Shown: positions 33,883-46,495 of the stretch, piece after piece
Layout: the number at the start of each line of letters is the position of its first letter
Position numbering within the stretch: position 1 is the stretch's first letter
Origin: Owenia fusiformis
Lineage: Eukaryota; Annelida; Polychaeta; Sabellida; Oweniidae
Length of the DNA: 64,000 nt
Direction of reading: 5' to 3'
Assembly (NCBI GenBank): GCA_903813345.2
Contig: CAIIXF020000011.1
Coordinates: 8,466,842 to 8,530,841 of the forward strand
Made by a program: the position numbers and the translations under genes
Notes under the pieces: generated by a model
Told to the model about the DNA's origin: nothing
The model's database searches: none
Seen by the model: the letters and a program-made list of their open reading frames with translations, nothing else

Positions 33883-35245
33883 CCCACCGAGCGAAGTTCT
33901 GTAGGGATATAGTAAAGCCCTACGTCAGTCCGTCTGTCTGGAAGATAACTCGAATACTGGTCAACAGATTTTATTTATATTTGGTGGAAAGATGTATATT
34001 GGTGAATCGTTTTACGCAAACTTTTTTTATTTCAAGATGGCCACTAGTTTAAAAATGGCGGGGATTGTACACAAAAATCTTATGTTTTTTTAAAACCCGA
34101 AAGAATATATTATTTGAAATTTTGGTAGTATATTAACAACATCTATCTATTTCACATATATCTCAGGTTTTTCACCCTGACCCCCGGGGGCCGTATATGG
34201 GGGATTGGGAAAACAGAGATTTGCGTTAATTTTGAGATGTTTTTGAAGTATAGCTTAATCATACTCAAATGAAAGGGAATTTAGAGTATATTTCAAATAT
34301 TTTAGCGTTTTTCTGATTCGGGCCTCAAAAAATTCAAAATGGCCGCCTAATGCGGGATTTCGCTATTATTTTCTGATTTCTTAAAAGTATGGCTATTAGT
34401 CTATATATTATACTCAAAATGAAGGAATTTCAGAGTAGATCACATTTATGGCATTGTTTTTCTGATTTGCGCCTCTGAAAATTGGCTGACAAGAGCAGAA
34501 ATTCGCCCTTACTCAGAGTTATCTTGAAAGTATGGTTACATGATACTACAATGATTTAAAATGTTTATTGAAGGTAGGAGTAGATAGTAGATATTACATT
34601 GTGACTGTACAGATTGATGATTTATATAGTGTTCGTTGGGATTTGTTACTCCGTGGAGTTACCATTTTCTAGTTAAAAATGTTATAAATGTAAAAAAATT
34701 ATATAAGACATTAATTAAGTTAGAAATGTAAATATATAAGAAATTCATGGCAGCCATCTTGAAAAATGGCTGCCTTTGCATGTCATTTTACAATTTTTGC
34801 TGCAACTTGAAAAGTAGTGGAGTGGATTTTGTTCATATTTGATATATGAATACTATTAGCATGGCACACTGTCTGATGACACTTTGGGTAGTAGGCAGCC
34901 ATTTTGAAAAATTGCCACAATTTTACGTTTTATTTACTTTATCTTGAAAAGTAGTGGAGAGATTTTTGTTCATATTTGATATGTAAATACTCATGAGCCT
35001 TGTACACTATCTCATGGCACTTCGGGTAGTAGGCAGCCATTTTAAAAAATGGCCACCAACTTTAAAAGCAATGCAGCGATTTCTTCATATTTGGTATGTG
35101 AATACTCATAAGCATGGCACACTGTCTTATGACTTTTTGGGTAGTATGCAACAATTGGCCACCATTTACATGTACATGTTATTTACATTTACATATTTGC
35201 TATATATTTCGTTTGTAAAAATGCTAGCCGTTGCTCTTCGATGGG
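33883..35245 (+). repeat. ATCCC-CGAACGAAG family, long copy with tandem units
   Basis: Begins TCCCACCGAGCGAAGTTC. It contains two ~180-bp degenerate units (34230-34560) with TTTTTCTGATT(C/T)G(G/C)GCCTC. It then has about three units of the 138-bp repeat found at 12.4-13.1 kb (phase marks near 34813, 34951 and 35070). It ends near CTCTTCGATGGGAT, which is inverted relative to the start, so the family has TIR-like ends. Another start of the same family is at 35337. Confidence 0.6.
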
Positions 35246-35336
35246 ATTTGCTACGTTTTGGCGTTGCTTTGTCTAGTTTAATAATGGATGTATTTGGACA
35301 TGTCATTTAATCAGTAATATTGCTACTGTTTCATTA

Positions 35337-35450
35337 TCCCACTGAACAAAGTTTGAGAGGGATACAAGAGAAGCCATTCGTTTGTCTATGTGTCCAGGCA
35401 ATTACTCAAATACCGGTTGACGGATTTGATTCAAATTTAATAGGCTTATG
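35337..35450 (+). repeat. ATCCC family, further truncated copy
   Basis: Starts ATCCCACTGAACAAAGTTTG and continues with GTCCAGGCAATTACTCAAAT and a CGGTTGACGGATTTGATTC block before homology is lost. Confidence 0.6.
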
Positions 35451-35454
35451 TTTA

Positions 35455-35800
35455 ATTGGTGCAGGACCTCTGCTCTGCTGACCTCTCTCTGTGAAGTTGC
35501 AGTTTTCTAGTTTTACTACACATGTTACCTGCTGAATAAGCAATATTTAAATGTTTTGTGACTTTTTTGGCCCCAACATGACTTTTCACTGGCCATCATG
35601 TGTCCTGTTTTAGTTTTTGACCTCATAATGCAAAGGTTTTCTGTTGTTTTTTACACAACAACCCTGTGGTTGCCTTGATGTTGTGATAATCAAGGAAATT
35701 ATGAATTATTTACGACGGTACTGTTTGATCCATTTGTTAAATTATGTTATTATTAAAATAGTAACAAGCCATTAACGTAATTTAAAATCTATTGAAGAGT
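35455..35800 (+). repeat. Diverged relative of the TTAA MITE
   Basis: Shares CTGAATAAGCAATATT, GGCCCC..ACTTTTCACTGG, a GACCTCATAATGC block, TTACACAACAA and GATAATCAAGGAA with 19757-20271, at clearly lower identity. The terminal TTAA sites are not recognisable, so this is an old copy. Confidence 0.5.
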
Positions 35801-36445
35801 ATCACGCAGTTTGTGTTTTCTGGTAAATAGACACAGTTTGTGTTTTATCACTTTTTTCTCATGATCATCAGACTTAATACGAAATATTTTGTATTGTACA
35901 TGTACTGGAGAACTGGGTAGAGATTTACCTATGAAACAAAACGCAGGTGTTTTCTATATCTGTGAGAAGTGTGACATCAGCTTATGTGACGGAAATCAAA
36001 AACTGATCACATTTTTATGAATCTGCTATTCTAAAACCTATGTTCATCTGAACATAGTTTTCGCTATCACATGGTAGAATCAAATAATCTCCACCGAATG
36101 GATGTATGAAACTATAAAACAATGCAGATTTTATGTCTTAAAATATGGACTCCAAGTTGTATGATGCAATGTTGAAAGGCATGCAATTTGTTAGTGTTTC
36201 AAACTGCTTGCATAGTATGCACACAGTTGGGATATGGACTCCTGATAACTATTCATTGAAAAAGCTGATGACGCTACATGGGGATAAAGTGGTGTGGGTG
36301 TTGCACAAGAATTTCACTTGTGTGTGTATACTCATAATATGAGTGAATAGCAGGCGATTTCAGGTTATTGCATTGGTAAGCATCCTAGTCAAGTACAATG
36401 CTTCTGAGAGCTTGACTGACTTTTCCTATTTTTATGTACTTTCAG
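35801..36445. other. Unassigned stretch
   Basis: No repeat matches seen. A 65-codon frame at 36145-36342 (plus) has a mixed composition but matches no family I know and lacks supporting signals, so I do not call it a gene. Confidence 0.4.
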
Positions 36446-36632
36446 ATGCTTTCCTCTGACCTTGGAGATGTAAAGCTCTGTCTTGTCTGAGAAATGTTGG
36501 ATAGGAACTACAATCTGAACGGTCTAACTGCAGCATTTGTATCTGCACTCCACATTGTTGACTACTTCTGGTGATGTCTTTATGCGACTCATATAGCATT
36601 GTTGAGGATGGGACATGTCTCTAGGATCCTGT
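36446..36632 (+). other. Exon-like segment, copy A (noncoding)
   Basis: Preceded by a pyrimidine-rich run ending TTTCAG at 36445 and followed by GTAAGTACAG at 36633, the form of a 3' and a 5' splice site. A diverged duplicate with the same bounding signals lies at 39860-40034. Both end with GGGACA..TCT..GGATCCTGTT before the donor. All three frames contain stops. I infer a noncoding transcript or the decayed copy of an exon-bearing repeat; nothing proves transcription. Confidence 0.3.
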
Positions 36633-36808
36633 TCAAGTAAGTACAGTATTTCATTTCCTAATGTTCAGTATTTCTTTCAGATTTACCTTTAGCCTGGAGT
36701 TTAGAAGCCCACTAGAATCTGAACCACAAACCGGTATCTAAGCTGGCCTCTGGAAGACCAAGGCATCTGCTGGAAGATGAGCAACAAATGGAAGCCAAGC
36801 CATCAATT

Positions 36809-36925
36809 GGAAGTCAAGCCAAGATGGTCATCCTACAGGAAGTCAAGCCAAGATGGTCATCCTACAGGAAGTCAAGCCAAGATGGTCATCCTACAGGAAG
36901 TCAAGCCAAGATGGTCATCCTACAG
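36809..36925 (+). repeat. 29-bp minisatellite, 4 copies
   Basis: Unit begins GGAAGTCAAGCCAAGATGG and ends CATCCTACA; starts at 36809, 36838, 36867 and 36896 give an exact 29-bp period with almost no variation. Confidence 0.95.
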
Positions 36926-36959
36926 GAAGTCAAGCTGCCCTCTGGAAGATGAGTCCCCT

Positions 36960-37310
<351 letters not shown>

Positions 37311-39570
37311 AATAAGCATCAAGCCACAAATGGAAACCAAGCCACCCATAAGCATCAAGTCACAAATGGAAACCTAGCCAATCCAAGTGAAGATGACCTA
37401 CCTACTGAAAACCAAGCCGCCCTCTGGAAGATTAATCACCTGCTGGAGTGTGAGCCACACATGGGAAGCCAAGCCAAGATCACCCGTACACTGGAAACTA
37501 CTTTAACACGACCCCTGATGTGTTGCAATGTTCCTGTCACCCAAGTTAAGTAATCTTGATTTTTTATGTTGTATTTTTTATGTTGTATTTTTTATGTCAT
37601 TTAAAGGGTCATCTCCAGCTAGACAATAATTTCCATCTATGGGTTGGGAGGCAGGTTCTTCTCGTTTAGTGGGGCACCTTCCATTTTGAATGAACCGGTG
37701 GATTTTGCTGGCCAGCCCATTATTCTGGAGTGGAGGAATGTGGAGTCTGCTATGAAGCTGGATGGCTGAACATGTCTTAACACGAGATCAAGTATTGGGA
37801 GGCCTTCCTTTGTTCATGTTTTATGTTGTCCCGATTGATTTTGAGGAATATCTAAGAATGGCATCGTTGAGCATGAGTCATTCTGATCCATTGCATTGAG
37901 AGCTCTGGCTTACTTGATCATACCATTTGATGTTCCTTGTGGTATCTCCACTGTGATTCTGATGATCAGTGTCTATCAATCTCTAGATGCACGGGTTTCA
38001 GGTATCAATTCCTTGTAAGTCCCAACCCAACAGTTTCCATGTTGGACTCTTATTGTTGAACTTGGTTCTTGTTTCGCCTATATTCTGATGGTCGATGAAA
38101 GCCACAGTTACTCGTTAGTAAACGTGGTCGACCTGCACCCACCAGGATGTAGGTCAATGTATTGCTGTGGTGCCGGTGTGCATTCGATAGTTCCCGAGGG
38201 GTCTCGGTGAATTCTGGTGATGGTCCACTCATTTTTGCTTTCAAGCATCAGTGTCGATTAGTTGGCTATGACGAGTATAGTGTGATTCTTAAGATCTTGT
38301 GAGGAGGCAGCTAGGGTTCACGTGGTTACTGTACAGGAACGGCATTGGAGTTGATACATGTTACCCTTGTACTCTTTAGGTAGGTAGACATTGCTCATCA
38401 GTGTTACAGTAAAGATACTATCAGGAATTGATAGTGGTGTGGTCTTGTATTTCATCTTTTTAATGTGATGTATCCTAATGATGCATGGCCAAGGATGGCA
38501 TTCTTGTAATTCTTCTTAATCTCTCTGGACAGCATACAGCATGAGCGAGGGGACGGTCACCCAATGTTTGATCTTTTGTTAAGGTGTGGTTGGCTTGAAA
38601 GCTTCCTAACAGGTTCTATGTTCTGAAATGAAAGAATAGTGGAATCCACCAATGGTTCATTTCAAAATGGAAGAGATGTGCGCCATATTTGGAAATGTTG
38701 TCTTCATATTGTTTTTATAAATTCACTTTCACCTGAGAGTTAACATACTAAGTATGTTAGTCTCAGTTTTAAGGTTTCAATTTTCAATTCTTTTTTTTGG
38801 TGCGAGCTGGAAGATGGTTCTCTGTGTTGTAGCCTATTTGTAGCCAATTTTTAGTTTTCAACTATTTTTTTCTTGTGTTGAGGTCAGTGTTAATGTGACC
38901 ATGATTTGGTCCAAAAAGCAATCAACTGTATAGGTATTTATGACCTAGACTCTGATTGTTTAAAGCAAATTGTTCAGGTTTTGCAAATGATAATCCCTTG
39001 CTTGCTTATGAGTTAAGGTAGTCATTAAAACAACTTTTCTCAATATAGGTGGTTTTAAGAGAGATGCTGACTGCTGACTGCTTTGGACAACAACTACTAC
39101 TACTATTGCATAGAAGATACTAATAAATCGATTTTCTCTTTGCACAAAATCACAATTTAGCCAGAAGTATGAACTTGGCAGAAGGCACACAATGGATGCA
39201 ATGCTGGAAGCAGTTTTGTATTGTCTAGATAAAATGTATTACTACCTTACTCCATCCCTCCTAATTGATTCTTTTTTTGGCAATTTGTTTACATTGTGAT
39301 ATTATCTGAGTATTACAGCATCTTTTTGTATTTTCAGCAAAGCAGATCTTGGGCTGCAACACCAGGAACAGTGGTCTTGTTTACATGTGTTTGGTAATTT
39401 ATGTTCTGTGACTACTGGGAAAATAGTTAATATTCTATCAATTTAGTTTTGATCAATATAATAATGCTAACTTCCAAGTAACAAGTTGCCAATTAATTCA
39501 GCGGTGATAAGGTGATATATTCATAGTTCTTAGTAAAGTGTACTTACTCAGCAATGATTTGATTTTTATG
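37311..39570. other. Unassigned stretch, less AT-rich at 37.4-38.7 kb
   Basis: No long frame and no element ends. A further exon-like window, TTTTCAG at 39340 with GGTAATTT about 55 bp later, is noted but weak. No repeat copies were seen elsewhere in the window. Confidence 0.4.
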
Positions 39571-39571
39571 T

Positions 39572-39715
39572 CGCCACCAAAAGTAGTAACATAATGTTAC
39601 ATGTATATTTCTGTGAACAAAGCTCTTTATGGATTGCGGCCAGCAATTGGTGTTCATCTACTGTAACAGATTGCATCTTTAACAAATGGCCAGTGGTGAC
39701 ATTTTGCATATTAAT
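39572..39715. repeat. Short element ending GGTGACATTTTGCATRTTAATGC
   Basis: The terminal block GTGACATTTTGCATATTAAT occurs at 39692 and again at 40455 (CATGTTAATGC); a version with an extra T (TTTTGTCATG) is at 14123. The start at 39572 reads GTCGCCACC, an approximate inverted match to the GGTGGTGAC at 14119. Likely a small MITE family; ends approximate. Confidence 0.4.
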
Positions 39716-39859
39716 GCATTCTCTTAAAGTGATATTTAAACATACTCATATCTGAAAATGGCCATTCCAGAGAGATGGGTATATTGACTTGTCACTTTAA
39801 AGGAAAAAAGTCAAATCATTGCTGACTTTTTTCCTTTTTTCTAAGTACTTTCAGGTCAT

Positions 39860-40034
39860 TGAACCCCAGTTCATTACACTTTGAACCCCAGTTGAGAAGT
39901 TACATAAAAGATAGACAATCTACGTTAGCTCTTTGCAGTGTCTGTATCTACATGGCATATTGTTACTACTAGTGATAGATCTCTTTAACTAAAGTTGCAT
40001 CTTCGAGGAGGGGACAGTCTTTGGATCCTGTTTA
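39860..40034 (+). other. Exon-like segment, copy B (noncoding)
   Basis: Begins after TACTTTCAG and ends GGATCCTGTTTAA before GTAAGTTG. It matches copy A at 36446-36632 in its bounding signals and in the GACTTTT(T)CC upstream run, but the middle is strongly diverged. It also contains a direct duplication of TTGAACCCCAGTT. No open frame spans it. Confidence 0.3.
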
Positions 40035-40539
40035 AGTAAGTTGAATTATTTAATAATTTACAGCGCATAGGAATTAATTTTTAAAAGATGAAACATGTTT
40101 TACCAGTATTCAGTAACGTTGTATAATAGTATGCTTTTTTGGAAAACAAGACTAAAGGTGAAAAAAGCTTGTTGTTGTGTGGATTACACAAAGCTTTATA
40201 AACCACTAAATTTATCTTGATATCATTCAATGATTCTCCTTAAGATCTTACATCTCATTTGTTTTTTGGTAAGGAGCTACTTGCAAAATGTTACAACTGA
40301 CTGATTAGATCCTCTTTCAAAATTGACACTTATGTTTGGCCCTTGGTTTTTCTTCAATTTAAACTGAATGGAGTTTATAAACCATAAATTTTGTATATAA
40401 GCATGCATTGGCGCATGGACAGTATGATTGTAATTATGAGTTAGACATTGTAACAAATGGCAAGGTGACATTTTGCATGTTAATGCTCTTCTCTAAAATG
40501 ATGAGTAAAATATACTCATCCCTAAAAAGGTTATATCAT

Positions 40540-41900
40540 TTTGATTTTAGACTGCAATGATGGTGGTGGGTGGAACTCAGTTATGGTTTGTGATTAAATA
40601 TTCTGTGATGGCCTGCTTTTACAAATTGTTTGCAATACTTTCCTTGGAGAGAACAACATCATCATACTCAGATGTGGCAGTTAACTAGACTATAATGATG
40701 GTTGAAGCTAGTTATGGACTGATTTTACATATTGTGTGCAATCCTTACCTTGACCTTGCAGACATGGCAGATAACCACATTATTATTGTTAGCACCTCTA
40801 ATGACTCTGTTACCTAGACTTTTAATAGAGGCGGAATTTATGGACTGCGATACCATATGCAATCCTTACCATATGCAATCCTTACCATATGCAATCCTTA
40901 CCATGGATTGAACAACATTATTATACTCTGGTGTGGCATCACTTTACTTTATTCGCAATCCTTACTTTGAAGAGAACAACATTATCATACTCTTCTGTGG
41001 TACAACTAGTGATTTTGTAACCTAGACTACAATGGTGATGGAACCTAGGTTTATTGTACAAAGACTTACCTTGGAGAGAACAACATCATCATACACTTCT
41101 GTGGTACAACTAGTGACTTTGTAACCTAGACTACAATGGTGATGGAACCTAGGTTTATTGTACAAAGACTTACCTTGGAGAGAACAACATCAAACCTAGT
41201 GACCTTGTAACTTAGACTTAATGGTGGTGGAACTTAGTTTTATTTTGCGTAATCCTTAATCTGTTACCTAGACTATAATGTAGTTTGAAATAAGTTATGG
41301 ACTGCAATTACAAATTGGGTGAAATCCTTAACATGGAAAGGGACAACATTATCTGATGTGGTTGCGACACCAATGATTCTGTTAATGATGGGGTTTAATC
41401 ATGTACTGCTACTAAATATTGTGCTCAATTCTTATCCTCATAATGAACATTCAACTTTATCATATTCTTCTGGGGCAGCACTTATCACTCTGTTACCTAC
41501 ATTTAAATGGTCATGGAACCCCTGTTAACTTAGTTATTGACTGCAATTATAGATTGTGTACAATCCTTTACTTGTAGAAAACAACATTATCACACTCTTC
41601 TGTGGTACCACTAATGACTTTGTAACCCACATGTTGTTAAGGAGTAAGATTTCTTATTTTGTACAACCTCCAACTTGGAGAAACAACAACAACCACTTAT
41701 GACTGAAATCTAGTTATGGACTGCTATGACATATTGTGTGCAATCTTTAACAAGGACAGAACATTATCATAGTCTGTTGTTGTACTACAAATTGCACAAA
41801 TTACAATCCTTACCTTGGAGAGAACAACATTATCATACCCTTATTTTGTAACAAAGACTGTAATGATGGTGATAGTTATGTGTGGCGACTTCATATTCTG
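40540..41900 (+). repeat. Degenerate tandem field, ~105-150-bp unit
   Basis: About ten diverged units of the form AATCCTTACCTTGGAGAGAA.. CAACATTATCATACTC..TGT GGTAC..ACTAGTGAC..TT GTAACCTAGAC..AATG.TGG..GAACCTAG. Two neighbouring units (GTGATGGAACCTAGG at 41035 and 41139) are almost identical with a 104-bp period. A 17-bp ATGCAATCCTTACCATA repeat sits at 40857-40907. Noncoding. Confidence 0.75.
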
Positions 41901-43777
41901 TGTTGAACAAATCGTGATCTAATCAACATACTAGCAATGAGCTATATATAATGTGTTCACAATAAACATGATTTATTGAATGCTGTACTGTTTACTCCTA
42001 TTTTACATATGTATTACAAACATATTCTGACTTGCATTTTGATGTCTTAATGTGAATTAAAGAATTTTACAATTTGGTGCAGGTTCTATCAGGACTCATG
42101 ATTGAATAATATTCCTTTATAAATAAAATTGGTCAGTTTTCTCGTGTTATTTTATTATAAATGACTGGCAAATCCATTATCCAATAGTACTGAAGACTCA
42201 ATCTGTCAACAGTTGGTATAACCTTTTTTCAATATAAATATTTTTCAGTTTTTTAAAAAATATTACTGAAATTGAACCAATTTTGGAACAGAATTAAGAT
42301 TTGAATTGGTGATTGATAGATTACTGATCAAAATATGGAAAAACCAGACACAAATCCCTAAATTTCATGAATTGCCATAGAACATACTCAATACTGTAGT
42401 TTCTAAATGGCTGAATAAAGCTGACATTATAGGACTATGCCATATACCGCAGATGAAAACGTGATACAGATATGATTTGATTGGTCGAAAGAATCTATTC
42501 TAAATGTAAACTACGCTGGATTACCAATAGTATAGTTGGCGGTTTGAGTACTAATATAAAAGAATCCTGTATTGATAAAGTACGTTTATAACCTGTTATT
42601 GCTGAATGATAAGCCTACTCCTGAAAATATTTGAAATGTGTAAATCGTGATTGCCAATACAACAATATATAAATACTCGTGATTTTTGCATTTGGCCATA
42701 AGTCACTTATGAGCTTCACGAACATAGGTTCGTTTTTGTTAAATTGTTTTCCTTGAAGTGTGATTTTGCATCTAACACCTACAGAAAACATCATCAAGGT
42801 TAGTGTGTATGCCATATACCGCAAGTAAATAGGCCATATTCGTTGCGGAATATGACATATATTTGTATCCTGTTTACTGCAAGGTCCCTGCAACAATGAA
42901 TTTAAATTTTAAAAAATCGCACATGATTATTGCTATTGAATGTTGATTAGTGCTGTATAATTTGTGTTTTTGTAGAAAACTGAAAACTAGTATCGATTTG
43001 AAAGTGTAGAAGGTCCTATCAAATTATGGACCTACTCTCCATTGATTTATATGGTGACCTAATTACAGTTATTTTCCTTATTATTTATACACAGTCAGGG
43101 CCGCAACGATGGGGACCATAATCCCCAGGTACCATAATTTCTTTTACACCAGGTCGATGTAGTCTTTTATGATATGTTGAATGTCAGATGTTTTGGGATT
43201 TTATCTGCTCCAGTGATTTTGCATTTAATCATGAAACGCTCATCACCAGACACCTCAAAACAAACATTATCCTCTTTGCCTAGCGACAAAGTAAAGATAC
43301 ATTTCTTGAGCGAGTTTTCGGATTCATAAAAATACAATTGAATAACATACTAGAAAACGTACATATAACACAATGACACGCAGTTTAGATAACAGTTAAC
43401 CGTCGATACATGTATGTTATGACATGCGCAAAGCTCTATTTAGTAATATTTTCATTTCAAATATGGCGGCCAATCCGATGTCGGACAACCCTTACAAAGA
43501 ATCCTAGGCAGTGTGCATTTTTACCTCCTGTGAAATAACAAGTGGAATTTAGGCTAGTAGTTGTTTTGTGTTTTGTTATCATTCTGCATCGTAATTCTAT
43601 GGGATGTGGTGTTCAAATGTCAGCAGAAATGCATATCCATACGATAATCGAGTGAATTAGATAACAGATTCGAAAACCCGTCTCCTGCTATGAGTGTAAA
43701 AACTTGTATTAACATGCTCAAAAGTGCCAATGTGCACATCACTGTCAAGCTAAATCAATTTTGTGTCTAAAACAGAA
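41901..43777. other. Stretch with no recognised gene
   Basis: AT-rich. TATGCCATATACCGCA occurs at 42437 and 42806 without further similarity. No long frames. Confidence 0.4.
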
Positions 43778-43925
43778 ACCTTACCTACTCAAAACCGCTT
43801 GTCATTCTCGTATACACGCTTAGCAAACACGGCGAAATGATCTGAATCTTGGAATTTCGTTCGAGAGCTAGTAATGTTTGCTCCGGTCTTCGTCATAAGT
43901 GTTCATCAGACTTCACGCATGCTCA
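43778..43925 (-). other. Duplicated 147-bp segment, copy 1, with small open frame
   Basis: More than 95% identical to 44060-44207. On the minus strand both copies open with AGCATGCGTGAAGTCTGATG, have an ATG (about 43889) with a frame of 35 codons (first residues MTKTGANITSSRT) ending in TGA, then TAG and GTAAGGT, a good splice-donor sequence. An ATTGG (CCAAT box) lies upstream of this copy on the minus strand near 43937. This could be a first exon with its promoter, or simply a repeat. Confidence 0.35.
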
Positions 43926-44059
43926 GGAGAAAACAATCGACCAATAACGTTTATAAATCAATTTTCGCATGCGCCTTACAAGGGTAAAGAAATCCGTATT
44001 TATAAATGAACCAATTTGAGATAACCAGATATCAGTCGGAGAAATCTGACGATCTGCAA

Positions 44060-44207
44060 AACCTTACCTACTCAAAACAGCTTGTCATTCGCGTATACAC
44101 GCTTAGCAAACACAGCGAAATGATCTGAATCTTGGAATTTCGTTCGAGAGCTAGTAATGTTTGCTCCGGTCTTTGTCATAAGTGTTCATCAGACTTCACG
44201 CATGCTA
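44060..44207 (-). other. Duplicated 147-bp segment, copy 2, with small open frame
   Basis: Same layout as 43778-43925. Within the 35-codon frame I count four base differences: two silent and two changing a residue (E to A, R to L). The frame, its stop and the donor-like GTAAGGT are kept. The upstream flank differs from copy 1. Confidence 0.35.
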
Positions 44208-44433
44208 ACATATTCGAAGTGAAACTTACACTGAAACTTACACGCTCTGACGATAATTAAATGAGTGGCAGTCGATTTGCTATCACTATTTCTAAACCAT
44301 GGTGGTTTGAAAGCATGATTCTGTAAAAAACCGACAGCCGACCAAGCACCGACCTCCCACCTCATGGATCAAACTGTGGAGAGTGACTGGTCGGTGGTAG
44401 ACAGCTGGTCTTTTTCGTAATCCTGTGACTAGG

Positions 44434-44740
44434 AATCTTGTCCGAAAACTGACATTTCGTCCATACCGCAGACTGCATCATTGATTTATGACGGATTAGA
44501 TATTAAATATTCCCCTAAATTAAGGATCAATCAACAAGTCCTTGTTGGGCAAACGTAAAACTATATTCTCAAATGTCTCGCAAATTAGGAGACTACTCGC
44601 TGTTCCAAGCGTCACGTAGGACTTAAATGTACATGTAGGACTTGTCCGAAAACGGACATTTCGTCTATTGCACGAACCGCATCTTTGATTTATGACGAAT
44701 TAGATTTTCAATATCTCCCTAAATTAAATGATTTATGTTT
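44434..44740 (-). repeat. Outlying satellite monomers (1.5 copies)
   Basis: TTGTCCGAAAACTGACATTT and TTGTCCGAAAACGGACATTT occur 206 bp apart, each followed by CGTC..GCA..CTGCATC..GATTTATGACG..TTAGAT, with ATCAACAAGTCCTTG..GGGCAAACGTAAAA between. This is the monomer of the satellite at 56.69-64 kb in the orientation of the 56.7-kb array, at lower identity. Confidence 0.75.
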
Positions 44741-46302
44741 AAGCACATAAATGAACATTGTAACATGATTTTACCCTTTGATACTTTTATCACTTATTTG
44801 TTTTATTGATTTATTCCAATTAAAGTTTATAATTAAAGATTTGTAATGAATGGAAACAACATTTCACGTCAACAACATATAGCATGTAAAGTAGATTTCA
44901 AAAGGTTCTACATAATCATATTTTCCTTGAAGCAAACCAGACATTTATAACCGTATCCCAACGGTGACGTCATTTTTCACTCACTAACGCTAAGTGGAGA
45001 GAGCGTGCAAATACAGGATATATTTAAGTCACATGGACCAATCAGATTGCAGGGAATTTCACCATCATGCATGGAATAAAGAAATGTGTATAGCGCGCAT
45101 ACAAAACAAGCGCGGCTTAGTCTACTTCAAATATTTGATCAGCTTCAGAGCTGTGTTTAGAACGATTTGCAATTTCGCCTTGATGTCAACTGGAATCATA
45201 AAACTCATGTCTATTGAATACTATGCTGGTAATTTTGATTTCGATGTGAACTATAATGCTATAATAAAAACGATGTCTTAGGGCCCTACATGTTTAAGCT
45301 CAAAATATCTTATTGCAGTAAAATTTTAAATGTTTGAAACTACTTTGAATCTAAAAAATAAGCAATTAAAGGACCATATTGAAACAGAATATGAAAAAAT
45401 AGATATACACGTCGCACGAAACTGGAGACAATTAGCGTAACATTATGGCGTCAAAAACCAAGACAAAACAATGAGCAGAATAAGGCGCAAACAGCCTTAC
45501 AACGTCAAAAACGACAAGCGTCACATTTTTGTAAAGATTAGTCAACCTAAAAATAAAATACTTTATCCTTATCTAATCATGACAAAATTCACATGGTAGC
45601 AAGATCTCGAGGACAATATTTCTAAAATGTTTTTGAATTTTGAAAAACGGTCAAGAAATCCACTTTGGGCGTTGGTAAATATTGATATGTGTGGAATTTG
45701 TGGTAAAAAATCGATGCGTCACATTTTTTTCAAGTCTCAAAAACCAGCTCTTATTTTAATATTTGCAAAATAAACAAACTGATTATTGTTTTGTAAATTT
45801 CGCCATGACAATATTGTGCAGTTGATTTTTCTTTCAAATCAGACTTAAATTAGAAGGTTAAATGAAGGTAAACTTATTGCTTGTCCTATTCGCCTTCAAA
45901 ACCTTACACAATTTTGAAAATTTTAAAAGCGTTCATATACGATAATTTGAGCTGGAGCCGTTAAGCAATTGTGACGTCATAAATGAACATGTTCCATTGA
46001 ATAAATTGTGAAACTTTAGTGGGATTTTGATCTTTATTTCAAAAGTCATCCCAATTTCAACGAGCCCTGTAAGCGTAAAGTGTTACGTCTTTAAGCGTAT
46101 TTGACGATGTCTGGATATATTTAACTTTAAAAAAATGTTGGATCCCATCAATATTTTGAAGGAAAAATAATTCCACTGAAATGCAAATAAAAAATACTTC
46201 AAAATGATATATTAAACACATAGTTAGCTTTTTAAATAAAGCAGAGATTGACGCTCAAAGCTGAGATTAGCCCCTATTTCCCGAATTGTCCCCAGGTCCG
46301 TG
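44741..46302. other. Stretch with no recognised gene
   Basis: A 95-codon plus-strand frame at 44994-45281 resembles nothing I know and has no gene-like context. The rest is AT-rich. Confidence 0.4.
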
Positions 46303-46495
46303 CACGTCATAATAGAGATTAATAGATTATCCTAATATGAGGTTCAGGATATTGGGATTATCCCAAGGCAACTATAATATATCTGCCGAGGGCCGCAGGT
46401 CCAGACGGAAAATATATTATATTGGCTAAGGGATAATCCCAATATCCTGAACCGACTATAGCATAATATCTTTATCCCATACCAATCTTGGTCAT
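46303..46495. repeat. Short palindromic element with GGGATAAA end, copy 1
   Basis: Perfect 24-bp inverted arms (46341-46364 and 46430-46453; each contains GGTTCAGGATATTGGGATTA on one strand) enclose a second, weaker inverted pair around ATATATTAT. The right flank is CTTTATCCCATACCA. A 77-codon minus-strand frame crosses it but is best seen as a by-product. Relatives are at 48731, 51504 and 51800. Confidence 0.6.

Noticed and set aside
44994-45281. 95-codon plus-strand frame with mixed composition
   Set aside because: No recognisable domain, no splice or promoter support, and length within chance for this AT-rich window.
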